Source of the DNA: Euryarchaeota archaeon UBA501 | Lineage (GTDB): Archaea > Thermoplasmatota > Poseidoniia > Poseidoniales > Thalassarchaeaceae | DNA: 21,381 nt | Reading direction: 5' to 3' | NCBI GenBank assembly: GCA_002505685.1 | Contig: DAVT01000064.1 | Coordinates: 1 to 21,381 of the forward strand | In this document: one piece after another, positions 8,518-14,885 of the stretch | How positions within the stretch are numbered: the stretch's first letter is position 1 | Layout: every line of letters begins with the position of its first letter | Notes under the pieces: generated by a model | The model's input: the letters and a program-made list of their open reading frames with translations, nothing else | Databases searched by the model: none | Told to the model about the DNA's origin: nothing | Translations under genes and position numbers: made by a program

Positions 8518-9531
8518 TTTCTTCGGGCTAAAGTCGAGCAACACTTTGCCTCTGTTACCGCGATTGTGGATGTGTTGCTGCGCTTTTGCAACATCCTCAA
8601 ATCGATACACGGAATCGATGACGGGGTCAATCTGTCCGTTTTCCAGCATCTTTGCTAGGGCTAGCATCTGTTCACGTGCAACATCCTCGTCTTTCCACAT
8701 ACCCATGTGCACACCGTACACCGACTTGTTTGAATTCATCATTCGAATCGGGTCGAAACGTGGAGTTGTACGCCACATCTTAATCGCCGTCCAAAGTGAA
8801 CGCTTGGGCCCCTTCACCGCTGAGGATGCACCGAATACGTACAGGCGTCCACCATTTCGAAGAGCCTTGTACGATTCCATAACGTGTTTGCCTCCAACTG
8901 GATCCAAGGCATGATGCACACCCTCGCTTTCAGATTTGATTCGCTGAACAAAATCCTCGCCCCGAGGAATGTGAACCATCCCCATATCTTGGACAAACTT
9001 CGCTTTCTCAGCCGAGGCAGTACCATAGATGGTTCCGCCGTTCAGAGCTTTGACGATTTGTGCTGTTGCTGTGCCTACACCGCCTGCGGCATGATGGACG
9101 AGTACTGAATCCCCTTCGCGGAAGTTGCCAAGGTGCACCAACATGTGGTGGGTAGTCAGGTATGTTACGGGCATGGCGGCCGCTGCATCCAAAGAGACGT
9201 TATCGGGCAAAGTCCATACTCGCTCTTGCGCAACTACCACTTGCTCAGCATATCCACCAAATCCGGTGAGGGCCACAACCCGGTCACCGATGGCATGACC
9301 TTCGACACTTGGACCCAATCCTCGGATAATTCCAGATACTTCGTATCCAGGGGTGAATGGGAAATCCGGTGCAGCCCCATAGAGACCTTGCCTCATCATC
9401 AAATCCGCAAAGTTGATGCCGGCACGATGGACTTCAATCAGCACCTCCCCATCCTTTGGTACGGGCGTATTTTCTTCGATGATTTCGATGGCTTCTAAGC
9501 CCCCTCTTTTTGCATACACGACTCTTTTCAT
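8512..9531 (-). CDS. Zinc-free medium-chain dehydrogenase/reductase, quinone oxidoreductase / VAT1-like
   Basis: This 339-aa protein is an NAD(P)H-dependent oxidoreductase of the MDR superfamily. The N-terminal GroES-like half has AGINFADLMMRQGLY and PFTPGYEVSG. The Rossmann half has HHAAGGVGTATAQIVKAL (about residues 145-162) for the cofactor, then DPVGG and GGRLYVFGASS. The Cys/His ligands of the catalytic zinc in alcohol dehydrogenases are absent, which places it with quinone reductases or VAT1-like enzymes. The substrate cannot be read from sequence. Its ATG overlaps the stop of the upstream ferredoxin gene in ATGA, so the two are likely coupled and may work in one redox step. It is the last gene of the leftward run and meets aIF2-beta tail to tail. 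Confidence 0.9.
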   Translation of the reverse strand: MKRVVYAKRGGLEAIEIIEENTPVPKDGEVLIEVHRAGINFADLMMRQGLYGAAPDFPFTPGYEVSGIIRGLGPSVEGHAIGDRVVALTGFGGYAEQVVVAQERVWTLPDNVSLDAAAAMPVTYLTTHHMLVHLGNFREGDSVLVHHAAGGVGTATAQIVKALNGGTIYGTASAEKAKFVQDMGMVHIPRGEDFVQRIKSESEGVHHALDPVGGKHVMESYKALRNGGRLYVFGASSAVKGPKRSLWTAIKMWRTTPRFDPIRMMNSNKSVYGVHMGMWKDEDVAREQMLALAKMLENGQIDPVIDSVYRFEDVAKAQQHIHNRGNRGKVLLDFSPKKS

Positions 9532-9848
9532 TCAATCCCTCCTTGCATTCTGAGGTGCTCAGCAACCTGCCCAGTTCGAAGGTGCTCAAGCAAATCGGGA
9601 ATATTCTCCTCACCCGTTAAGGTGTACCATGTGCCTTCAGGATATACGACGCAGGAAATCCCCTTCTCACATTTACCTAGACAACCCGCTTTTTGTACAC
9701 GGATATTTGGGATTCCTTCAGTCTTTGCAGCCGACTTAATCGCCTTGATTAATTCCAAACTTTCCTTCGCAGCACAACATTCTCTGCCGGCTTCCGGAGA
9801 TCTTTCGTGAGAACAGATGAACATGTGGTGCCGGAATCCGTTCGACAT
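9528..9848 (-). CDS. Thioredoxin-like [2Fe-2S] ferredoxin
   Basis: This small 106-aa cytosolic electron carrier has the pattern of thioredoxin-fold [2Fe-2S] ferredoxins: HHMFICSHER with Cys12, a Cys at 24/25 (RECCAAK), then Cys56 and Cys60 in VQKAGCLGKCEKGISC, followed by VVYPEGTWY. Cys66 is extra to the four expected ligands. These proteins resemble the NuoE/HoxE ferredoxin domain but often stand alone. The stop overlaps the start of the MDR oxidoreductase by four bases, and the gene begins four bases after the pterin dehydratase stop. It is therefore probably cotranscribed with both. A role as partner of the downstream oxidoreductase is inferred from the gene order only. Confidence 0.88.
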   Translation of the reverse strand: MSNGFRHHMFICSHERSPEAGRECCAAKESLELIKAIKSAAKTEGIPNIRVQKAGCLGKCEKGISCVVYPEGTWYTLTGEENIPDLLEHLRTGQVAEHLRMQGGIE

Positions 9849-9852
9849 ACCC

Positions 9853-10125
9853 TCACTCCAATTTGTCGAGACTCTCGCATAGAATCAAATCGCGCTCTGA
9901 AATGCCATCGATATCATGGCTCCAAGTCCGAACCACAACGCTTCCCCAGCCAAGTATGAATTCTGCATGGTGATTTTGTTCTTCACACAATGCCCCTGCT
10001 TTGTTGACAAATTCTAATGCAGTCGCAAAGTCTGAAAATTTCCACTCTCGTTCGTAGTGGTGATTGTCGATGAGTTTCCAATCATCGTGGAGTGCCACAC
10101 AATCAGCCCCAAAGGTGATCATCAT
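9853..10125 (-). CDS. phhB: Pterin-4a-carbinolamine dehydratase (PCD/DCoH family)
   Basis: The 90-aa protein matches the PCD family, which dehydrates 4a-hydroxytetrahydropterin and so recycles pterin cofactor. The three histidines of the active site are visible as His52-His53 in QNHHAEF and His70 in WSHDIDGISERD, with the family's usual spacing of 17 residues. WKFSDFATALEFVNKAG fits the first helix. An open frame runs up to 10242, but I place the start at the paired ATGs at 10125/10122: that gives normal family length and limits the overlap with the upstream gene to 23 bases. No phenylalanine hydroxylase is in the window, so the physiological substrate is unknown. Some PCD-like proteins act in molybdopterin contexts instead. 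Confidence 0.88.
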   Translation of the reverse strand: MMITFGADCVALHDDWKLIDNHHYEREWKFSDFATALEFVNKAGALCEEQNHHAEFILGWGSVVVRTWSHDIDGISERDLILCESLDKLE

Positions 10126-10534
10126 CGCTGCCTTTTGTTTTCTTCTCCACATCTTCGTGGATTTTCGTTCGGCGCTTGTGGTCTTCGCGCTCAAACTGTA
10201 GCAATTCTTCATCATCGATGTAAGCAGGGCGCATGTGCGCAATCAATCGTACTTCGACGATTACATCCCGAGCAATGTATCGATACACTCCATCCGTGTC
10301 TAGAATTTCAATGCTCATTTTGTTGGTTCCAATCAAACGTCCACGAACCCATTCTTGAGAATCATCTGGTAGTGAACGTGCATCTAAGAGAATCTCGACC
10401 AAATCATCGCGCCTCATTCCAGCTCTACGATCAAGAAGGGGTCCGGTCAAGATATCCTCTGAAACCTCTGGTTTCCCAAGAGATTCCCAAATTGAAATGG
10501 CCCATTCCGGTAGTTCTGGAGAGTCGCTACTCAT
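10103..10534 (-). CDS. Uncharacterised 143-aa protein, possible small beta-barrel
   Basis: I do not recognise the family. The protein starts MSSDSPELPEWAISIWESLG and has a short acidic N-terminus. A stretch LLDRRAGMRRDDLVEILLDA follows. A beta-rich segment near residues 75-110 (VRGRLIGTNKMSIEILD, then VYRYIARDVIVEVRLI) looks like an Sm/SH3-type strand pattern. A charged tail (EREDHKRRTKIHEDVEKK) follows. The frame is open to 10816, but that extension would cover the divergent GTPase start and looks non-coding, so I use the ATG at 10534. It is the first gene of a tight run with pterin dehydratase, ferredoxin and the MDR enzyme, and is divergent from the GTPase. An RNA- or nucleic-acid-binding role is only suggested by the strand pattern. 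Confidence 0.75.
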   Translation of the reverse strand: MSSDSPELPEWAISIWESLGKPEVSEDILTGPLLDRRAGMRRDDLVEILLDARSLPDDSQEWVRGRLIGTNKMSIEILDTDGVYRYIARDVIVEVRLIAHMRPAYIDDEELLQFEREDHKRRTKIHEDVEKKTKGSDDDHLWG

Positions 10535-10588
10535 CGTAATCAAACTTGGCAATCCCCTCTCCCTCTTGAATCGATGGGTGTGTTCAAT

Positions 10589-10605
10589 CCTCTTGTTTGA
10601 AGAGG
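10589..10605. promoter_or_regulatory. Inverted repeat in the divergent promoter region of the GTPase and the 143-aa gene
   Basis: CCTCTT, five-base spacer GTTTG, AAGAGG form a 6-bp perfect stem in the 103-base gap between two divergent genes. A related CCCTCTTGAA lies at 10561-10570, so the sequence element is partly repeated. It may be an operator for one or both promoters. I see no convincing TATA box to anchor it. Confidence 0.3.
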
Positions 10606-10637
10606 GATGGGTGACGCCCACCGCATGAGGGGAACCC

Positions 10638-11759
10638 GTGGTTTCGATTGTTTGGCGAAGTATTCCAACGGTTTTGACCGTGGAAGAGTTGCTCGACAAG
10701 GCCTTTAGCAAGGCCAAGAAAGCAGGGGACGCAGTTGTCGACAAAGATCGCGTATACCGAACCCGAAAACAGATGACAAGAATGGTCGGTTCTGCTGGAG
10801 ATTCACTGTCTGCCACATTACTCGAATGGGTTCGAAGGTGGCCAAGTTTGGATAAAATGTCCGAATTCGATGTAGCGATGGTCGAAGCAGCCGTCGGTTG
10901 TGATGACTATCGACAGAGCCTTGGAGCATGCCAATGGGCTGCTGAAAAGTGCCTAGAAATTTCTCAACAGAATGCCAAGAAATTACGACGTATGGTCAAC
11001 CTCCCTCCCATGCATGAGGCGCGACGAGAGGCCTATGGTCGCATCTCCAGTATCATGGGGAGAATCGAGACGAATCTTGATTTTCTTCGGGAGGCACGAG
11101 ACACCCTTCGTGCACTTCCGATGATCGATTCAATGGAACCTTGTTTGGTTGTGGCTGGGGCTCCCAACGTAGGAAAATCCGCATTGATTGCTTCGATGTC
11201 GAGTGGTAAGCCCGAAATCGCAGCCTACCCATTTACGACCAGGCAATTACACGTTGGACATTTTGAACACCGCCGAATGAAGTACCAGTTGGTCGACACA
11301 CCTGGTTTGCTAGATCGGCCAATGGAGGAGCGAAATCCCATCGAAATGCAAGCGATAGCAGCCTTGGAACACGTTGGTGATTTGTGTCTATTCCTGATGG
11401 ATCCCTCAGAAACCGGTGGTGCCAGTTTGGAGGAACAGACCAACTTGTTGAACGAGGTTGCAGAGTTGTTACCTCAAACGCCTCTAATCGTCATCGATGG
11501 GAAAGGAGACCTATTGGAGGGCATTGATCCCGATGAATGGAAAGAAGTGTGTTCTATGGAACATGCTTTGATTGAAAATCCCGAAGGCCCTATTCCCGAA
11601 ATTCGCAATCCTGAAACTGGACATATGGTCATCAGTTCCACAGCACCAGCAGGTATAGAGAGATTGAGATTTGAAATTATTGAACGCATTGGAGAAATGC
11701 GAGAAACCAATCCGTTGGTCCTACCGGAAAACTGGCATGTCAGGGACGATTCTGTCTAA
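10638..11759 (+). CDS. Nog1-like (OBG/TRAFAC) GTPase with degenerate G4 motif
   Basis: The 373-aa protein has the Nog1 layout: an N-terminal helical domain (about residues 1-165, with RVYRTRKQMTRMVG) followed by a GTPase domain. The P-loop is GAPNVGKSAL (about 172-181), switch I is AYPFTTRQLHVGH, and G3 is DTPGLLDRP. The expected NKxD (G4) is replaced by VIDGKGDLL, so the Asn is missing and nucleotide specificity may differ. G5 may be SSTAPAG. Nog1 proteins act in large ribosomal subunit assembly, the likely role here given the many translation genes nearby. The start is GTG at 10638, preceded by GAGGGGA. The TAA stop abuts the stop of the opposing 38-aa zinc-ribbon gene. Confidence 0.87.
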   Translation: MVSIVWRSIPTVLTVEELLDKAFSKAKKAGDAVVDKDRVYRTRKQMTRMVGSAGDSLSATLLEWVRRWPSLDKMSEFDVAMVEAAVGCDDYRQSLGACQWAAEKCLEISQQNAKKLRRMVNLPPMHEARREAYGRISSIMGRIETNLDFLREARDTLRALPMIDSMEPCLVVAGAPNVGKSALIASMSSGKPEIAAYPFTTRQLHVGHFEHRRMKYQLVDTPGLLDRPMEERNPIEMQAIAALEHVGDLCLFLMDPSETGGASLEEQTNLLNEVAELLPQTPLIVIDGKGDLLEGIDPDEWKEVCSMEHALIENPEGPIPEIRNPETGHMVISSTAPAGIERLRFEIIERIGEMRETNPLVLPENWHVRDDSV

Positions 11760-11876
11760 TCAAATCGAGGACAAGCGACCACATCGGACGCAGAAGACTT
11801 TGCGTTCCCCCATGGCGGGCTCAAGTCCACTAATGTCGATGGAGGCTCCACATCCGGCGCAAGTGAATCCGCTCAT
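11760..11876 (-). CDS. 38-aa zinc-ribbon microprotein
   Basis: This very short gene reads MSGFTCAGCGASIDISG, then an acidic/basic turn, then KVFCVRCGRLSSI. Cys6/Cys9 and Cys29/Cys32 form two CxxC knuckles 19 residues apart, a complete treble-clef or rubredoxin-like zinc ribbon. GAGGTGG lies nine bases before the ATG. It is the last gene of the pyrH run, 43 bases after the membrane-protein stop, and its TGA abuts the TAA of the Nog1-like GTPase with no gap. Both features argue for a real gene rather than a chance frame. Function is unknown; small zinc ribbons often bind nucleic acid or a partner protein. I have not seen it against homologues, so confidence is moderate. Confidence 0.7.
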   Translation of the reverse strand: MSGFTCAGCGASIDISGLEPAMGERKVFCVRCGRLSSI

Positions 11877-11919
11877 GGCCTCGCCACCTCGATTCAGTTA
11901 TTGAAAGACACGGGTGTGT

Positions 11920-12495
11920 TCAGTCCTTGCGTTTGGTTAGACTTGGGAATGCCATGTGGACTCCAGAGAGACATAGCACCACGCCTCCAGCAGTAAGCAA
12001 TACCTCAATCCAAGTGGCCAAATGGACCGACCATGTTGTTTCAATGGCATTCTCTTGTAGTTGGGTAGAACCTTCGTCACCACCCGTGACAAATCGGAGA
12101 CTACCCGGCTCTAAACTCAGATGTATAGGCCCTTCATGATCTGGCCCACCTGCCAAAAATTCGTAATCCGAAGCACTGCAATCTGTCAGACCAGATTCAC
12201 CGGGTGGACAGGTTTCAGCATATTTTGAATCGACGACCCCAATCCAAGAGTCATCATCCAATTCCATCTTTATCTCTAATTTCACATCCAGCATTATGAA
12301 TGCTGACGGGACATCCAAATCCGCATCTGACATCCCTGTGGGACACCCTTCCTGAGGCGTCGGACAGGGGATGGCGGGAATCTCATCATCAATCGTACCA
12401 GATGCGAATCCAAACAAAGAGACTGCGACCAAGAGCATACAAATCAGGCCAGTCGCAAACGGCAGGACTGAGAATACCCTGACCATCACCGACAT
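11920..12495 (-). CDS. Uncharacterised membrane protein with extracytoplasmic domain
   Basis: This is a 191-aa protein of no family I recognise. An N-terminal hydrophobic segment (about residues 8-33; LPFATGLICMLLVAVSLFGF) may be an uncleaved signal or TM helix. A second TM lies near the C-terminus (about 159-183; WIEVLLTAGGVVLCLSG), followed by a short basic tail KRKD. The roughly 125-residue domain between them is acidic and has paired cysteines (CPTPQEGC and CPPGESGLTDC) that could form disulfides, so it probably faces outside. The start is the ATG at 12495 with GGTGAT just ahead; an ATG three codons later is an alternative. It lies eight bases after the DUF2116 stop, in the pyrH run. Confidence 0.75.
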   Translation of the reverse strand: MSVMVRVFSVLPFATGLICMLLVAVSLFGFASGTIDDEIPAIPCPTPQEGCPTGMSDADLDVPSAFIMLDVKLEIKMELDDDSWIGVVDSKYAETCPPGESGLTDCSASDYEFLAGGPDHEGPIHLSLEPGSLRFVTGGDEGSTQLQENAIETTWSVHLATWIEVLLTAGGVVLCLSGVHMAFPSLTKRKD

Positions 12496-12503
12496 GCCAT
12501 CAC

Positions 12504-12824
12504 CTATGCTCCCATCATGAGTTGTAGTGCAAAAGCGCCAATCATAATTGCTGGTGCGACATATAGCAAAATATTCCAGCGCTTCCGTTGTCGTTCTCGA
12601 CTCTCATACTCATCCCCACATTTCGTTTCTCCACAAATGGGTGGATCGCGATTTAATGAGATTGGGCACTGACAGATCGTACAATGGCGATGCGGTGCGA
12701 CATAAGCACTTGAACTGGCAGATTTTGGCAAACCCGTTTTCCCGCCCTTGCGCTTTTTTTCGCCTTTCTTGGCCATTTCTGCATTGGCGCGAATTTGGTC
12801 TGCAAGTTTTTCCTTATTGGCCAT
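12504..12824 (-). CDS. DUF2116-type zinc-ribbon protein with C-terminal TM anchor
   Basis: The 106-aa protein has a basic Lys-rich N-terminus (EKKRKGGKTG). A zinc-binding core follows, HRHCTICQCPISLNRDPPIC (Cys48, 51, 53, 64) with GETKCGDEYESRERQRKR (Cys69). The protein ends with a single TM helix, WNILLYVAPAIMIGAFALQL. The core and the EYESRERQRKR tail match the archaeal DUF2116 family (HxHCPxC-type ribbon followed by a charged helix and an anchor). Function of that family is unknown. Its ATG shares one base with the pyrH stop (TGATG), and GAGGTGG inside the end of pyrH is its ribosome-binding site, so the two genes are translationally coupled. Confidence 0.82.
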   Translation of the reverse strand: MANKEKLADQIRANAEMAKKGEKKRKGGKTGLPKSASSSAYVAPHRHCTICQCPISLNRDPPICGETKCGDEYESRERQRKRWNILLYVAPAIMIGAFALQLMMGA

Positions 12825-13549
12825 CAATCCACCTCTACCTGTGTTCCAATGAAGGATTTGCCGGCCAATGCATTCGAAATTCTCTCAATTTCGCGCCCAT
12901 CTAATACTGCCAGTGGCAATTTGTGATCAATCGCAGCTTGTACCCCAATCGGGTCGATGACGCCAGATCCACCAGCCGCCCCATGTACTGGGGGGCCGAC
13001 AATTTCCTGCAATTCAGAGAGGGTCATAGATTCTATAGATGAGGCATTTGGATTGCCACGGGGGTCCGAATCGTATACGTGGCTGACGTTTGTGGCAATG
13101 AGACATCTCGTCGCCCCAGCCTCGATTGCCAAACGAATTGCTACATTGTCAGTAGTGTGTCCCGGTCTAGTTCCACCCATGACAACGACACTATGGTTGT
13201 CAAGTCCCCTTGCAGCAGAGGACACGTCGGATGGAATGCCGATACAGACGTCAATTCCAGCACCTTGTAGCACTTGTGCCACGATTGAGGCGTTCAATCT
13301 AGTCGCAGCAATTCCAATTTCGTCCAAAGCTGCCACATCATCTACGACTGGTTTGGCCAATTCGATCGCTTCTCGGGCAGGGGCTCCGCCCCCAACCACG
13401 ATACCAACCGGCGTTTTGCATCTAGAAAGCGTGTCCGCCAAGGCCGAAAGCCAAGCGTGCCGCTCACTTTCTTCGGGCCGGAGTAAACTCCCACCTAAGG
13501 CCAATACAACAGGGGCTGCCATTACCCCCTCGTACAACTGGCGATTCAT
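12824..13549 (-). CDS. pyrH: Uridylate kinase, archaeal type (amino-acid-kinase fold)
   Basis: UMP kinase phosphorylates UMP to UDP, the step after de novo UMP synthesis begun by carAB. The 241-aa protein carries the amino-acid-kinase motifs: LALGGSLL at the N-terminus, GIVVGGGAPARE, GIAATRLNAS typical of archaeal UMP kinase, MGGTRPGHTTDNVA, and TNVSHVYDSDPR. The C-terminal part has VLDGRE and GTQVEVD. The start is uncertain: the ATG at 13549 is the longest, but the ATG at 13522 (MAAPVVLALGGS) has GAGGGGG just upstream and matches the family start better. It is the first gene of a four-gene leftward run and is divergent from prf1 across a hairpin-bearing gap. Confidence 0.9.
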   Translation of the reverse strand: MNRQLYEGVMAAPVVLALGGSLLRPEESERHAWLSALADTLSRCKTPVGIVVGGGAPAREAIELAKPVVDDVAALDEIGIAATRLNASIVAQVLQGAGIDVCIGIPSDVSSAARGLDNHSVVVMGGTRPGHTTDNVAIRLAIEAGATRCLIATNVSHVYDSDPRGNPNASSIESMTLSELQEIVGPPVHGAAGGSGVIDPIGVQAAIDHKLPLAVLDGREIERISNALAGKSFIGTQVEVD

Positions 13550-13558
13550 GACACCTTC

Positions 13559-13586
13559 CCTTCCGAGCGGCTACGCCGCCGGAAGG
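13559..13586. promoter_or_regulatory. GC-rich hairpin between pyrH and prf1
   Basis: CCTTCCG pairs with CGGAAGG (7 bp), a single A is bulged, then GCGGC pairs with GCCGC (5 bp) around a TAC loop. This near-perfect 12-bp stem sits in the 78-base gap between two divergent genes, 41 bases before the aRF1 start and 9 bases before the longest pyrH start. It could be a 5'-leader RNA element or a palindromic operator. No U-run follows. The structure is read directly; the role is unknown. Confidence 0.5.
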
Positions 13587-13627
13587 ATTGATGAAGTCCA
13601 AGTCACCGGCAGGGTTGAGGAAGCGCA

Positions 13628-14881
13628 ATGTCCGAGGAACTCGAGATGCAACAGCGCCGCCTCAGAGCAAAGAATGCTCTTGACGATTTATCGGGTATGC
13701 GAGGCATGGGTACTGAACTTGTAACACTCATTATTCCACCCGATAAGGCAATCCACGATGTGAGGCAACAATTGTCTCAAGAAATCGGTCAGGCGTCGAA
13801 CATTAAATCCAAGCAAACCAAGAAACACGTGTCGGATGCAATTGAGTCTGCAGCATCTGCAATCAACAATATGAAGGAAACACCTGAAAATGGAATTGCA
13901 ATCTTTACTGGTCACGTCATCATTGGCAACAACAAAACCCGAATGACCACAATCGTGTTGGATGATCCACCAGAACCGTTCCGTTCATTCCGATACCGTT
14001 GTGATAGCACCTTTGAAGTCACACAATTGGAAGACATGCTCATCGACAAAACCTGCTACGGTATTTTCGTCATTGACCGTGGTGAAGCTGCCTATGGTTT
14101 GGCGAGTGGAAAATCGGTTCACTGTCAAGAAGAGATGCAATCGAATATCATGGGTAAACACCGACAAGGTGGTCAATCCGCTCAGCGTTTTGAGAGACTG
14201 ATTGAAGAGCATGCACACAAATTCTTCAAACGAGCAGCAGAGCATGCAAGTGATTACTGGCTTGGGATGATTGAGAATATGGAAGGCATCATTATTGGAG
14301 GTCCAGGGGCGACCAAAGATCAGGTTCTGAAAGGAGAATTCTTCCATCACGAAATTGCGAAATTGGTACGCAAACCCACCTTTGATGTAGGTTATTCCAA
14401 CGAATCAGGATTGCGTGAATTGGTACAACGTGCCGGAGGTTTGATGCACGAAATCGAGTTGGATGCTGAACGACAATTGGTGGACCAATTTTTGGCTGAA
14501 ATCATGAAGCAGCACCCCAAGGCAACCTACGGTGAGATGATGATTCGAAGTGCCTTAGAACAAGGGGCGGTCGACACACTGCTTTTGTCAGAAGGATTGA
14601 GAAAAATACGCCAAGGTTACACTTGTCGACAATGTCAGCACGCATGGCAAATTACAACAGAAAGGATGGTTGAAATCCCTCCTTGCCCATCTTGTAATGC
14701 AGCCTCTGACCAAGTCCGCGAAGATTCTGACAACACAATTTCTCTGATGGATGAGTTGACAATTCTTGCCGGCCATTCTTCCAGTAGGGTCAAACTGATT
14801 TCCATGGATACCGAAGAAGGGGCGACTCTGATGGAGGCATTCGCGGGCTTGGGCGCTTTACTGCGCTATCCTTGGAGTTGA
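13628..14881 (+). CDS. prf1: Peptide chain release factor aRF1
   Basis: aRF1 reads all three stop codons in the ribosomal A site and triggers peptide release. The 417-aa protein matches the archaeal eRF1-type family in length and layout. In the N-terminal decoding domain the NIKS stop-codon motif is at residues 58-61. In the middle domain the catalytic GGQ lies at 181-183 in KHRQGGQSAQRFERLIEE. In the C-terminal domain two CxxC pairs (CRQC and CPSC, about 331-356) form a mini-domain like that of many archaeal aRF1s. The ATG at 13628 is the first with family homology (MSEELEMQQRRL). It is followed almost immediately by argS, so cotranscription is likely. Confidence 0.97.
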   Translation: MSEELEMQQRRLRAKNALDDLSGMRGMGTELVTLIIPPDKAIHDVRQQLSQEIGQASNIKSKQTKKHVSDAIESAASAINNMKETPENGIAIFTGHVIIGNNKTRMTTIVLDDPPEPFRSFRYRCDSTFEVTQLEDMLIDKTCYGIFVIDRGEAAYGLASGKSVHCQEEMQSNIMGKHRQGGQSAQRFERLIEEHAHKFFKRAAEHASDYWLGMIENMEGIIIGGPGATKDQVLKGEFFHHEIAKLVRKPTFDVGYSNESGLRELVQRAGGLMHEIELDAERQLVDQFLAEIMKQHPKATYGEMMIRSALEQGAVDTLLLSEGLRKIRQGYTCRQCQHAWQITTERMVEIPPCPSCNAASDQVREDSDNTISLMDELTILAGHSSSRVKLISMDTEEGATLMEAFAGLGALLRYPWS

Positions 14882-14885
14882 TTTG

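Noticed and set aside
10535..10816. N-terminal extension of the 143-aa gene to 10816
   Set aside because: It would run across the divergent promoter region and the start of the GTPase; the added residues show no protein-like pattern, and a good ATG lies at 10534.
12957..13724. Plus-strand frame of 255 codons opposite pyrH
   Set aside because: It is antisense to UMP kinase, which has all family motifs; the translation is Ser/Thr/Pro/Ala-rich with no recognisable domain and runs into prf1.
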